This document shows, piece by piece, positions 41,981 through 50,679 of a DNA stretch of 64,000 bases (positions are counted from its first letter, which is position 1; each line of letters opens with the position of its first letter). The stretch covers positions 496,001 to 560,000 of the forward strand of contig NZ_JADQDC010000001.1 of the NCBI RefSeq assembly GCF_015694345.1, read 5' to 3'. The stretch comes from Novosphingobium jiangmenense (lineage in GTDB: Bacteria; Pseudomonadota; Alphaproteobacteria; Sphingomonadales; Sphingomonadaceae). Below the pieces are notes generated by a model. It saw only the letters and a list, made by a program, of their open reading frames with translations. It searched no databases and was not told where the DNA came from. The position numbers and the translations under genes are program-made.

Positions 41981-42840
41981 TGGCCATCCCCCCGCTCACC
42001 CCGGCAGACCTGGTGTTCTGCCCTGCCCCTTTCGGCCATGTCCCTCTGCTCGACCGGCTGGCACCGGCGGCGGCGGCGGGTTTTGCCGCGATTGCCCTGC
42101 AGCCGAGCGACGTCTGGGCCGCAGAGGCGCTTGGCCACAGCGCCGCGGACCTCGCCGCGCGCATCGCCGATGCGGGCCTTGGCATTGCCGAGATCGACTG
42201 CACCGCCTGCTGGATGGAGCGCCAGGCCAGCGGCGACGACAGCGAACTGGGACAGTTGCTGCGCGGGCTGACACCGGACAAGGTCGTCGCCACTGCGGCG
42301 CGGATCGGCGCGCGCTCGGTCGCGGCAATAGACCTCTCCCCCACCCCCGCCCCGCTCGACGAAGCCGCAGAAGGCTTTGCCGCGCTGTGCGATCTTGCCG
42401 CCGAGCATGGCCTGCGCGCCCATATCGAGTTCCTCCCGGTGGGCGGCATCCGCACCCTAGCCGAGGCATGGGCCATCGTGCGCGAGGCGGGGCGCCCCAA
42501 CGGCGGCCTGACCATAGACGCCTGGCACTTCTTCCGCAGCGGATCGACGCTGGATGAACTCGCCGCGATCCCCCCGGAGCGCATCCACGCGGTGCAGCTC
42601 TGCGATGCACCCGCCGAGCCGCAGGCAGACCTCTGGGCCGAGCTGATGAGCGCGCGCCTGCTGCCGGGCGAAGGTGCGCTCGATGTCCTCGGCCTTGTCC
42701 GCACGCTCGACCGGATGGGGTCGCAAGCCCCGTTCGGCGTCGAAGTCTTCAACACCCGCCAGCAGGGCCAGACCATCGCGCAAGTGGCGCAGGACTGGGC
42801 CGATGCCGGCCGCATGACCCTTGCAAGGGCGAGAGGATAG
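41980..42840 (+). CDS. TIM-barrel sugar phosphate isomerase/epimerase-like protein
   Basis: A 286-residue protein of the AP-endonuclease-2-like TIM-barrel family. Metal ligands are suggested by HIEFLP (Glu), TIDAWHFFRS (Asp, His) and FGVEVFN (Glu). Family members include xylose isomerase-like, hydroxypyruvate isomerase and IolE/IolI dehydratase-type enzymes. Beside a Gfo/Idh/MocA oxidoreductase this resembles inositol- or sugar-type catabolism, or the ring steps of a polyol. The substrate is unknown. It overlaps the previous gene by one base and the next gene starts 2 bp later. Confidence 0.8.
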   Translation: MAIPPLTPADLVFCPAPFGHVPLLDRLAPAAAAGFAAIALQPSDVWAAEALGHSAADLAARIADAGLGIAEIDCTACWMERQASGDDSELGQLLRGLTPDKVVATAARIGARSVAAIDLSPTPAPLDEAAEGFAALCDLAAEHGLRAHIEFLPVGGIRTLAEAWAIVREAGRPNGGLTIDAWHFFRSGSTLDELAAIPPERIHAVQLCDAPAEPQADLWAELMSARLLPGEGALDVLGLVRTLDRMGSQAPFGVEVFNTRQQGQTIAQVAQDWADAGRMTLARARG

Positions 42841-42842
42841 CC

Positions 42843-43967
42843 ATGAACGCTTCAACAATCGGCGCCGTCGTTGTCGGCACCGGCTTCGGCCTGTTCACCC
42901 ACGTGCGCGCCTTGCGCGATGCCGGATTCGAAGTGCGCGCCATCGTCGGGCGCGACCTCGAAAAGACCCGCGCCCGCGCTGCACCGCTCGGCATTCCGCT
43001 TGCCTCGAACGATTTGCCGCAAGTGCTGGCCGATGACCCGGCGATCCGCCTCGTCACCGTCGCCACGCCGCCCCACGCACACTACACGCCAGTGATGCAG
43101 GCCATCGCGGCGGGCCGTGCGGTGATGTGCGAGAAGCCCTTTGCCCGCGATACCGCGCAGGCGCGCGAAATGCTCGCCGCAGCCGAAGCGGCAGGCGTGC
43201 CCCATGCGCTCGGCGCGGAGTTCCGCTATGACAGCGCACAGGCCTTGCTCTCGCGCCTCGTCCGCGCAGGCGCGATCGGCGAGCCGCTGATGTTCCACCG
43301 CATCTACCAGCAGCCCGGCGGCGATCCCACCGAACCACTGGCCGACTGGTGGACCGATGCCGCACAGGGCGGCGGCTTCCTCGGCGCGTTCGGCACCCAC
43401 ATGATCGACCAGGCCCGCGCCACGGTTGGCGAGATCACGGCGGTCAGCGCGATCCTGCGCAAGCTCTCGCCGCTGCGCCCGGCAATGACCTCTGACGATT
43501 ACTACAACGTCCAGTTCCGCACCGCGTCGGGCTGCATGGGCGTGCTCGAAGCCGCGATGTGCTTCCCCGGACCCTTCGTGATGACCTGCAAGGTTGCGGG
43601 GACGAAGGGCGCGGCGTGGATCCAGTCGGGCGCGGTGTTCGGCGATCCCGAACAGGTCTGGGTGCAGGACGCCGAAGGGAAGGCGCGGCAGGTGGAGATG
43701 CCCGCCGAATTGGTGAACCCCGCGCCCGAACCCTTCCCCATCGGCGAACTGGTGCAGACCGAAATGGACCGCTGGCACAGTCAGGGCTTCGACGTGGCGC
43801 CTTATGCCAAGCTGTTCGGCCAGCTGAAGGCGCGGATCGCAGGGACCGCCCCGCCCTTGCCCGATCCGGCGGCGGATTTCCGCGATGCCCTGGCCAATCA
43901 GGCCATTCTCGATGCCGCGCGCCGCTCGGCCGCGGAACTGCGCTGGGTTGAAGTGGAGCAGGCATGA
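42843..43967 (+). CDS. Gfo/Idh/MocA-family oxidoreductase
   Basis: A 374-residue NAD(P)-dependent oxidoreductase. Its Rossmann motif is GTGFGLF, followed by VATPPHAHY and the EKPFA motif whose Lys is catalytic in the family. The GAFGTHMIDQA segment carries the conserved His. Such enzymes oxidise ring hydroxyls of sugars, inositols and related polyols. It stands between a TIM-barrel isomerase-like gene and an SDR (4-bp overlap), as in inositol-type operons. Its substrate could also be a hydroxylated alicyclic acid. Confidence 0.88.
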   Translation: MNASTIGAVVVGTGFGLFTHVRALRDAGFEVRAIVGRDLEKTRARAAPLGIPLASNDLPQVLADDPAIRLVTVATPPHAHYTPVMQAIAAGRAVMCEKPFARDTAQAREMLAAAEAAGVPHALGAEFRYDSAQALLSRLVRAGAIGEPLMFHRIYQQPGGDPTEPLADWWTDAAQGGGFLGAFGTHMIDQARATVGEITAVSAILRKLSPLRPAMTSDDYYNVQFRTASGCMGVLEAAMCFPGPFVMTCKVAGTKGAAWIQSGAVFGDPEQVWVQDAEGKARQVEMPAELVNPAPEPFPIGELVQTEMDRWHSQGFDVAPYAKLFGQLKARIAGTAPPLPDPAADFRDALANQAILDAARRSAAELRWVEVEQA

Positions 43968-44716
43968 TGGGACCGAAACACGATTTTGCCGGAGCGCACG
44001 TGCTCGTCACCGGTGGCACCAGCGGCATCGGCGCAGCAACCGCCGCCGCCTTCCGCGATGCCGGGGCGCACGTCACCATCACCGGCACGCGCGGCGATGC
44101 GGCGGATTACGACGCCGACCTTGCGGGCTTCCGCTACTTGCAGCTCGATGTCGAGAACAAGGAGCAGATCGACGCGGTGGCCGCCGCGCTCCCCCGGCTC
44201 GACGTGCTGGTGAACAATGCCGGGATCGCCCTGCCCTCCCTGGGCTTCGACGAATGGGAGCCCGAAGTGTTCGAGCGCGCGGTGCAGATGCTGCTGACCA
44301 GCGCCTTCCGCATGGCGCGCCGCACGGTCGACCTGCTGGCGCAGAGCACCATTCCCGGCGGCGGTTCGGTGATCGGCATCGCTTCGATGAGCAGCTTCTT
44401 CGGCATTCCCGTGGTCCCCGGCTACGGCGCGGCCAAGACCGGCCTCGTCGGCCTGACGCGGACCATGGCCGCGCACTGGGGCGCACGCGGCGTGCGCGCC
44501 AATGCCGTGGCGGCAGGCCTTACCCGCAGTGGCATGACTGCAGGCACCTTTGCGCAGGATGCCTGGACCGCTCCCACCCTCACCCGCACGCCATTGGGCC
44601 GTCTGGGCGAGGCCGAGGATATCGCCGGAGCCATCCTCTTCCTCGCCAGTCCCGCCGCCAGCTGGATCACCGGCCAGACGCTGGCGGTGGACGGCGGCTA
44701 CACCATCTCGGGCTGA
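43964..44716 (+). CDS. SDR family oxidoreductase
   Basis: A 250-residue classical SDR with TGGTSGIG, a Gly-Thr after the second strand (ITGTRG, suggests NADP(H)), NNAG, the catalytic serine in IASMSS, YGAAK, and LAVDGG. The start ATGATG at 43964 overlaps the previous stop. It is the last gene of the TetR-controlled six-gene operon. Confidence 0.9.
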   Translation: MMGPKHDFAGAHVLVTGGTSGIGAATAAAFRDAGAHVTITGTRGDAADYDADLAGFRYLQLDVENKEQIDAVAAALPRLDVLVNNAGIALPSLGFDEWEPEVFERAVQMLLTSAFRMARRTVDLLAQSTIPGGGSVIGIASMSSFFGIPVVPGYGAAKTGLVGLTRTMAAHWGARGVRANAVAAGLTRSGMTAGTFAQDAWTAPTLTRTPLGRLGEAEDIAGAILFLASPAASWITGQTLAVDGGYTISG

Positions 44717-44759
44717 GTGCGAGGATACGGCCTCATCTTTCTTTCTCGAAACGTGTGAA

Positions 44760-44841
44760 GCCCACCCCGCTGCGACTAATCTCGCCTGCGGCTCGATAAA
44801 TCTCGCTCCCCTCCCGCATGCGGGAGGGGTTGGGGGTGGGC
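44760..44841. repeat. Inverted repeat element (GCCCACCCC ... GGGGGTGGGC)
   Basis: It has the same CCCACCCCGCTGCGACTA start as at 4431 and ends CCTCCCGCATGCGGGAGGGG plus GGGGGTGGGC. It lies after the SDR operon and before the TonB receptor end. A short perfect hairpin TTCGACGC-CT-GCGTCGAA follows at 44843-44860. Confidence 0.8.
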
Positions 44842-44867
44842 CTTCGACGCCTGCGTCGAAACGGAAA

Positions 44868-44899
44868 AGCCCCGCCCCTGCCAGCGCAGGAACGGGGCT
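44868..44899 (-). terminator. Terminator of the second TonB receptor gene
   Basis: On the minus strand AGCCCCG pairs with CGGGGCT, with an inner CCTG/CAGG stem, and TTTT follows. It is 48 bp after the receptor stop. Confidence 0.65.
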
Positions 44900-44946
44900 A
44901 CCCGAAGACGAAGACCGGGCGAGCCCGGCTCCATCCTCCCCAAAGA

Positions 44947-47514
44947 TCAGAACTTCACGCCCACGGTCACGCCATAGGTGCGCGGATCGGCGTAGTAGCC
45001 GCCGCCGTAACCGAGCTGGCCGAAGTCGATGGCGCGGACGAGGTTGTGCTCGTCGGTCAGGTTCTTGACCCAGAAGCGCACCGCCGCCTCGCTTCCGGCG
45101 AGCGGAATGCGATCGATCGCGACCTGTGCGTCGACGATGTTGCGGTTGTCGCCCTTCAGCACCTCGTTGTACGGCGAGGACAGCACGTTCGAGAAGCTGT
45201 ACTTGCCATCTTCATAGGCATAGCTGACGCGGCCGGTCAGGCGCATGCCGTTGTCCGAAAGCGGGAACTGCGCATTCATCGCGACATTGGCGGTGAACGG
45301 CGAAGTGTAGCCCGGCGTCGCATAGCTGGCGATGTTGACCAGCGGCTGCCCTGCGGCGACCGGAAGCCCGGCGAGCAGTTCCTTGTACTTGATGTCGACG
45401 TAACCGGCGTTCGCCTCGAAGGTGAAGTTGTCGGTCAGCACGGCCATCAGCTCGGCCTCGATGCCGGTGTAGGTGACCTTGCCGGCGTTCGTCACCTTGG
45501 TGGCGAAAGTGCCCGGAGCCAGGTTGGTGATCGGCACGGCGATCGCCAGGTCCTTGTATTCGTTGTAGTACCCGGCAAGGTTGAAGCGCACCTTGCGGTC
45601 GAACAGTTCCGACTTCAGGCCGACTTCGTAGCTGGTCACGCTCTCCGGCTTGAACGAGGGCAGCACGCCCGCCACTGCCGGATCCTGCGCGTTGAAGCCA
45701 CCCGAACGATAGCCGGTGGCCACGCGGGCATAGACGTTGACCTGATCGGACACGTCATAGCCGAGCATCAGGTTCCAGGTGAACTTGCTGTACTTGGCGC
45801 GGCCCTGTTCCGGCGTCGCCAGTGGCGCGGTGCCATTCTGGCGGCGCACCATCGACTTGGTGTCCCAGGTGTAGCGACCGCCGGCCGTCAGGCGCAGCCC
45901 GCTGTCCTTGCCGCCGGGGTAGAACGTCGCCTGGCCATAGACCGCGGTGCTCTCGGCAGAGGCGGTGTAGTCCAGCACCGACAGCGTCTGGACCAGACGG
46001 TAGCGGGCCGGGTTCGCCGCGACGAACGAGGGGCCGAGCGGACCGAAGTTGCCGAGGAAGATCGAGTTGGTATCGAGCACGAAGCCGCTGTTCTGCGGGT
46101 TGTACTCCGAACCCTTCTCCCAGAAGTAGAAACCGCCGAGCACCCAGTCGAGCATGTCGCTCTCGTTGCCGATTTCGACTTCCTGGCTGAACTGCTTGTG
46201 GCGGCGCTTGTTGTTGGTGTCGAACAGGTTCTGCTGCACGGTCGGCACCGGCGCGGCGGCGATGAACGGGCGGAAAGCCTCGGGGATCGACGGGATGAAC
46301 TGCAGCAGGCCGACCGGCATGCCGTTGAACAGCGAGGCGTTGGTAAAGCGCGGCGCGGTGAACGCGCCGATACCGTCGAGGTCGGTGACGCTGTCGTTGT
46401 TCCAGAAGCGGTAGCCGGTGGTCGACTTGAGGTGGAACGCGCCGAAATCGTTCTGCACCTGCAGGTTGTGGCCCCAGGCCTTGTCGGTCGAACGGCTGTT
46501 GATGTCGTTGCACACAGTCTGGCGCCATTCGCGGGTCGGCGCGGCAAGCGCGGCGCAGCGCGGATCGAGGAAGCTGACCGTGCTGAGGAACGGTGCAACC
46601 GGGGCCTGCTGCGTCACCACGACCGGCACGCCGTTCACCACTTCGGCCGGGCGGAGCGCGCCGCTGGCGGCGTTGGTCAGCTGGAAGTTGATCGGCGAGG
46701 CGTCGATCTTGCTCCAGTCGAAGATGTACTGGATCGAACCGGTGCCGCCGATCTCGGCCTTGGCGGCGACGCGGAAGGAATCGCCCTTGCGTGCGCCGGG
46801 ATCGCGCGCATCGTCAGGCTCGTTGAGGTTGTCGACGGTGCCGTTGCGCTGGCGGTGGCTGTAGGTGAAGCTGGTCGAGATGCCGGCGATCTCGCCCGGA
46901 TCGAGCGTGATCTTGCCGTTGAAGGCGTTGTAGTTGCCGTAGCCGGCCTCGGCGCTCAGCTTGAACGTCTTGGACGGCGCGCGCGAGATGAAGGCGATGC
47001 CGCCGCCGGTGGTGTTGCGGCCGAACAGCGTGCCCTGCGGGCCGCGCAGCACTTCGACGCGAGCCACGTCGATCACGTCAAGCGCGCTGCCGCCCGAGCG
47101 GGCGATGAACACGCCGTCGACATAGAGGCCGTTGGCGGTATCGAGGCCGAAGGTTTCGGTCGCGGGCGTCGGGATGCCGCGGATCGAGATGACGGCGGCG
47201 TTGGCGTTGGTGGTGCCCTGCACGATCGTCACGTTGGGGGCGAGGCCCGAAAGGTCCTTGGCATCGCGGATGCCGAGCTTCTCGACCTTGTCGGCGCTGA
47301 TCGCGCTGATCGCCAGCGGCACGTCCTGGAGGTTCTGCTCGACCTTCTGCGCGGTGACGACGATCTGTTCGAGCTGGCCCTGGTCGTCGGCCTGTGCGTC
47401 CGTCGCCTGTGCCTGATCTTCGGCGGCGTGGGCGGCAGAACCCAAAGTGATCGTGGCAAGGCTGGCGCCGAGCATGAGGCGCACGGCCAGAGATGCGCAA
47501 GTGGTGGCCTTCAT
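44947..47514 (-). CDS. TonB-dependent outer membrane receptor
   Basis: An 855-residue receptor. A signal peptide of about 30 residues ends near AAHAAED. The plug has QIVVTAQKVEQNLQDVPLAISAI and VEVLRGPQGTLFGRNT; the barrel ends with YGVTVGVKF. The ATG at 47514 was chosen over 47517 because it has a better distance from GAGGGGAG. It is divergent from the SDR-MFS pair with 324 bp between. An octamer CTACGCAT (minus strand) lies about 40 bp upstream. It probably imports a second substrate or the same substrate as the other receptor; the two are clearly different proteins. Confidence 0.93.
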   Translation of the reverse strand: MKATTCASLAVRLMLGASLATITLGSAAHAAEDQAQATDAQADDQGQLEQIVVTAQKVEQNLQDVPLAISAISADKVEKLGIRDAKDLSGLAPNVTIVQGTTNANAAVISIRGIPTPATETFGLDTANGLYVDGVFIARSGGSALDVIDVARVEVLRGPQGTLFGRNTTGGGIAFISRAPSKTFKLSAEAGYGNYNAFNGKITLDPGEIAGISTSFTYSHRQRNGTVDNLNEPDDARDPGARKGDSFRVAAKAEIGGTGSIQYIFDWSKIDASPINFQLTNAASGALRPAEVVNGVPVVVTQQAPVAPFLSTVSFLDPRCAALAAPTREWRQTVCNDINSRSTDKAWGHNLQVQNDFGAFHLKSTTGYRFWNNDSVTDLDGIGAFTAPRFTNASLFNGMPVGLLQFIPSIPEAFRPFIAAAPVPTVQQNLFDTNNKRRHKQFSQEVEIGNESDMLDWVLGGFYFWEKGSEYNPQNSGFVLDTNSIFLGNFGPLGPSFVAANPARYRLVQTLSVLDYTASAESTAVYGQATFYPGGKDSGLRLTAGGRYTWDTKSMVRRQNGTAPLATPEQGRAKYSKFTWNLMLGYDVSDQVNVYARVATGYRSGGFNAQDPAVAGVLPSFKPESVTSYEVGLKSELFDRKVRFNLAGYYNEYKDLAIAVPITNLAPGTFATKVTNAGKVTYTGIEAELMAVLTDNFTFEANAGYVDIKYKELLAGLPVAAGQPLVNIASYATPGYTSPFTANVAMNAQFPLSDNGMRLTGRVSYAYEDGKYSFSNVLSSPYNEVLKGDNRNIVDAQVAIDRIPLAGSEAAVRFWVKNLTDEHNLVRAIDFGQLGYGGGYYADPRTYGVTVGVKF

Positions 47515-47838
47515 CATTACTCCCCTCATTCCGTTATTGGCGCGGAAAATAGCCAATGCGTAGACGATAGCAAGTCCAAATACGCAAACGTGTCGCGAAG
47601 CGCAGATTTGAGCCATTTATCGGAATTCGACACCGTCAGAATCCCGCAGAAACGACGCCTGAGCTTCACCTTCGATAGGACCCGCGCACGACGCTTCCGC
47701 GAATCGCGCAACCCGCGTGATGCGGAGTTGACTTTGCCGAAAATGGCAGATTGCACTGTCCATATTCGGATGATATGCATGTTTGCATAATTCTGGCGGC
47801 TCTGTGATCCGCAAATCGGTAATATGGGAGAATCGCGA
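47515..47838. promoter_or_regulatory. Divergent promoter region with ATGCGTAG octamer and TATGCA-TGTT-TGCATA palindrome
   Basis: A 324-bp gene-free stretch. ATGCGTAG is at 47556-47563 and TACGCAAACGTGTCG at 47581-47595, both close to the TonB receptor start. TATGCATGTTTGCATA at 47774-47789 is a perfect 6+4+6 inverted repeat located 50 bp before the SDR start. No gene is seen in it. Two regulators, one per direction, are plausible. Confidence 0.5.
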
Positions 47839-48597
47839 ATGAAGGGCCTCAAGGGCAAGGTCGGCATTGTTGCCGGTGGCGGACGCGGCATCGGCGCGGC
47901 AACCGCACGGCGTCTCGCCGAAGAAGGCGCCCACGTCGTCATCGGCGACCTGATGGGCGACTGGGCGCGCGAAGTGGCGGAATCCATCCGCAGCACCGGC
48001 GGCAGCGCCACCGGCGTCGACCTTGACGGCACCAGTGCGGATTCACAAGCGGCGATCGTCGCCTGCGCGGTCGAGACCTATGGCGGGCTCGATTTCTACC
48101 ACTCGAACCTCGCCGGCGGCACCGGGGGCGACAACGACATCCTCGATTGCCCCGAGGACGTGCTCGACATGAGCTTCGCGATCAACACCAAGAGCCACTT
48201 CCTCGCATCCCAGGCCGCGCTGCCGAAGATCATCGAGCGCGGCGGCGGGGCGATGATCTACACCTCCTCGGGCGCGGCATCGGGCGGCGCGCCGTGGCAG
48301 GTCGCCTATCCGATGACCAAGAACGCGATCCACGCGCTCGCCCGCCACGTCGCCGCCAAGTTCGGCAAGAAGGGCGTGCGCGCCAACGTCATCTGCCCCG
48401 GCCTCGTCCTCACCGAAGCGGTCAAGCAGCACCTCACCGACGAGTACGTCGAACGCGGCCTTGCCGCCGTACCGCACCTGCGCCTTGGCCAGCCCGAAGA
48501 CATCGCCGCCGCCGTGACCTTCCTTGCCTCGGACGATGGCGCATGGGTCAACGGGCAGGTCTGGCACGTCAACGGCGGCGCGCAGATGCGGGACTGA
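47839..48597 (+). CDS. SDR family oxidoreductase
   Basis: A 252-residue classical SDR: the cofactor motif reads AGGGRGIG (Ala in place of Thr), with an Asp after the second strand (IGDLM), SNLAGG in place of NNAG, the catalytic serine in YTSSGAA, and YPMTK as active site. The ATG at 47839 has GGGAG 8 bases upstream, preferred over 47824. It is followed after 5 bp by an MFS transporter, so transport and oxidation are linked. Confidence 0.88.
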   Translation: MKGLKGKVGIVAGGGRGIGAATARRLAEEGAHVVIGDLMGDWAREVAESIRSTGGSATGVDLDGTSADSQAAIVACAVETYGGLDFYHSNLAGGTGGDNDILDCPEDVLDMSFAINTKSHFLASQAALPKIIERGGGAMIYTSSGAASGGAPWQVAYPMTKNAIHALARHVAAKFGKKGVRANVICPGLVLTEAVKQHLTDEYVERGLAAVPHLRLGQPEDIAAAVTFLASDDGAWVNGQVWHVNGGAQMRD

Positions 48598-48602
48598 CCC
48601 GC

Positions 48603-49898
48603 ATGGCCGCCCCGATCCCGGCAGGCGCCGCCGCCACCCTCACCGCCAGCGGCAAGCCCTTGACCAACCGCTGGCTGGCGCTGACGCTGCTGGTCATGGT
48701 CGCGGTGCTCAACTACGCCGACCGCTTCCTGATCCCCGGCCTCGCCCAGCCGATCAAGACGCACTTCGGCATCAGCGATGCGATGATGGGCGCGCTGATG
48801 GGCCCGGCCTTTGCGCTGCTTTACAGCGTCTTCACCCTGCCCATCGCCCGCGCTGCCGATCGCCGCTCGCGCGTGATGATCATCGCGCTCGGCTGCGGGT
48901 TCTGGAGCTTCTTCACCCTGCTGTCGGGCCTTGCCACCAGCGCCGAAATGCTGGCGCTGGCGCGCGTCGGCGTCGGCATCGGCGAGGCGGCCTATCAGGC
49001 CCCCGCCGCCGCCCTGATTGCGGCCTACTTCCCCGCCAACGAGCGCGGGCGCGCTTTCGCCCTGCTCGGCACGGCGATCTATGTCGGCCAGATGGCGGGC
49101 CTTGCCGGGGGCCCGGCCATCGCCGCCCATGGCAGCTGGCAGACCGCATTCCATGCGCTCGGCATTGTCGGCATCGTCATCGCGCTGGCGACATGGCTGA
49201 TCGTGCGCGAACCGGCGCGCGAGGCCGAACACCCCACCACGCCCGTCCTCCCGCTCAAGGACACGATGCGCCTGCTGATCGGCACGCCATCGGTCATGCT
49301 GCTGGCGACGATCATGGCGCTGGGCTCGCTTTCCGGCGTGACCTTCGGCATGTGGGGCCCGGCCCTGTTCGAGCGCGCCTATGGCCTGTCGACGCAGGCC
49401 GCAGGCGCCACCTTCGCGCTGTCGTTCGGCCTGCCCGGCCTGATCGGCGTGCTCGGCTTCGGCTTCGTGTCCGACAAGCTCGGCAAGGGCGATGCCACGG
49501 TCCAGATGCGCCTGACCGCGCTCGCCCTGGGCGGTGCCACCACCGCGATCCTGTTCGTCACCTGGAGCGACAGCCTGACCGTCGCGCGCCTGCTGGCGGT
49601 GCCCGCGGGCCTGCTCGGCGGAGGATGGTCGGTCGGCGTGCTGGCAGGTCTGCAATACATCCTGCCCAACGCCCACCGCGCCACAGGCACCGCGCTGGTC
49701 CTGCTGATCTCAAGCATGTTCGCCAACGTGCTCGGCCCGGTCCTGGCGGGGCAACTGTCGGACTGGATCGCCGGAGCCGGCCCGCAAGGCCTGCGCATCG
49801 GCCTCTCGGTCGCCATCCCCACCGGCTACATCGGCGTCTGGGCCGCCCTGCGCGCGATGCGCTCGCTCGAGCGGGACAAGGCGGCGCTGGCGGGCTAG
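48603..49898 (+). CDS. Major facilitator superfamily transporter
   Basis: A 431-residue MFS protein with 12 predicted membrane segments. The first-loop signature is D-R-F-L-I-P-G-L-A-Q-P and ARAADRRSRV. It resembles the Spinster-like/glucarate-type MFS proteins common in sphingomonad catabolic clusters. It probably carries the substrate across the inner membrane after TonB-dependent entry, or exports a metabolite. It starts 5 bp after the SDR stop, so it is co-translated. Confidence 0.9.
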   Translation: MAAPIPAGAAATLTASGKPLTNRWLALTLLVMVAVLNYADRFLIPGLAQPIKTHFGISDAMMGALMGPAFALLYSVFTLPIARAADRRSRVMIIALGCGFWSFFTLLSGLATSAEMLALARVGVGIGEAAYQAPAAALIAAYFPANERGRAFALLGTAIYVGQMAGLAGGPAIAAHGSWQTAFHALGIVGIVIALATWLIVREPAREAEHPTTPVLPLKDTMRLLIGTPSVMLLATIMALGSLSGVTFGMWGPALFERAYGLSTQAAGATFALSFGLPGLIGVLGFGFVSDKLGKGDATVQMRLTALALGGATTAILFVTWSDSLTVARLLAVPAGLLGGGWSVGVLAGLQYILPNAHRATGTALVLLISSMFANVLGPVLAGQLSDWIAGAGPQGLRIGLSVAIPTGYIGVWAALRAMRSLERDKAALAG

Positions 49899-49912
49899 CG
49901 GCCCGAACACCA

Positions 49913-49982
49913 CCGCTCATCCTGAGCTTGTCGAAGGATGCTGGTGTCGTGCGACATCCTTCGACAAGCTCAGGATGAGCGG
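49913..49982. repeat. Perfect 28-bp inverted repeat
   Basis: CCGCTCATCCTGAGCTTGTC... and its exact complement at 49955-49982, with a 14-base spacer. It lies between the MFS and toxin genes, which are convergent, so it can fold in both transcripts and may act as a bidirectional terminator. The GAGCTTGTCGAAGGA segment also appears inside the element at 4430. Confidence 0.9.
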
Positions 49983-49998
49983 AGCGCGGTGTGATACG

Positions 49999-50346
49999 CT
50001 ACAGAGGGACCTGACGTTCGCAGGCAAGCAAGCGGCGAAATAGCAGGCTCGCAAAGTCCTGCTTCTCCTCAGCCACCAGCACCACGTCCAGACATGTGGG
50101 CGAGGGAAGAAAGATTACGCGAAGCCCTGAACGCAGCACCTGTCTCCATTCATCATGCCCCAGCCCGGCAAGTTCATGCGGACAGGCAGCGCCAGCCTGA
50201 TCATGAGCAAGGTCGGCGATCCATGCCAGAGTTTTCGCCAAGTCTCTTTGCCCTTCGGCCTCGCCCTTGCGAAACACTGCGAGTTCAAACAGGCGGACAA
50301 GGTCGAGTTTGGCACTCTCGGTGACTCTGACTGGCCGGTCAGGCAT
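49999..50346 (-). CDS. ParE/RelE-type toxin
   Basis: A 115-residue protein of the ParE/RelE toxin fold: VRVTESAKLDLVRLFEL start, central helices, then WRQVLRSGLRVIFLP and VVLVAEEKQDF strands. It is slightly longer than usual ParE (about 100). It overlaps the antitoxin gene by 8 bp. ParE acts on gyrase, RelE on ribosome-bound mRNA; the sequence alone does not decide. Confidence 0.75.
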   Translation of the reverse strand: MPDRPVRVTESAKLDLVRLFELAVFRKGEAEGQRDLAKTLAWIADLAHDQAGAACPHELAGLGHDEWRQVLRSGLRVIFLPSPTCLDVVLVAEEKQDFASLLFRRLLACERQVPL

Positions 50347-50617
50347 CGGCAGGCCGCTCGCCCGTAATCCGCTCGAGCAATCCTTCGATCGGCTTCACCT
50401 TCCCCGCCGCGATGTTCTCCTTCGCCAGCGCCAGCAGCTTCAGCAGCGCCAGCGTCTCCTGCATCCGGTAGTAGCTCGCCGCATCCTGCAAAACGGCCTT
50501 GGCCTCGCCGTTCTGGGTGATGACCAGCGGCTCGGCGCCCTCGTTCAGTTCGCGCAGCACTTCGGCGGCGTTGGCCTTGAGATAGCTGATCGGCTTGATG
50601 CGGCTTTCGAGGCCCAT
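50339..50617 (-). CDS. Phd/YefM-type antitoxin
   Basis: A 92-residue antitoxin: SYLKANAAEVLREL, then LVITQNGEAKAVL as in Phd/YefM, then a longer C-terminal helix that probably wraps the toxin. The ATG at 50617 has a suitable position relative to the operator at 50629-50664; an extended frame to 50683 would run through it. It precedes its toxin gene, the normal order. Confidence 0.8.
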   Translation of the reverse strand: MGLESRIKPISYLKANAAEVLRELNEGAEPLVITQNGEAKAVLQDAASYYRMQETLALLKLLALAKENIAAGKVKPIEGLLERITGERPADA

Positions 50618-50628
50618 GACACGGCTCC

Positions 50629-50664
50629 ATCCATATTCGGACTGAATGTAGTCCGAATATGGAT
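50629..50664. promoter_or_regulatory. Operator of the toxin-antitoxin pair: 15-bp perfect inverted repeat
   Basis: ATCCATATTCGGACT (50629-50643) and its exact complement (50650-50664) with a GAATGT spacer, 11 bp before the antitoxin ATG. Position and symmetry fit autoregulation by the antitoxin or complex. It lies between the antitoxin gene and the end of folE. Confidence 0.75.
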
Positions 50665-50679
50665 CGGCGGCAACCGGCC

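Noticed and set aside
42843-43967. myo-Inositol dehydrogenase operon
   Set aside because: Isomerase-like and Gfo/Idh genes are adjacent, but IolB, IolC and IolD partners are missing and the rest of the operon is unrelated.
44818-47790. 990-codon open frame on the plus strand
   Set aside because: It is antisense to the TonB receptor at 44947-47514; composition is Arg/His/Gly/Ala-rich with no recognisable domain, a product of high-GC codon bias.
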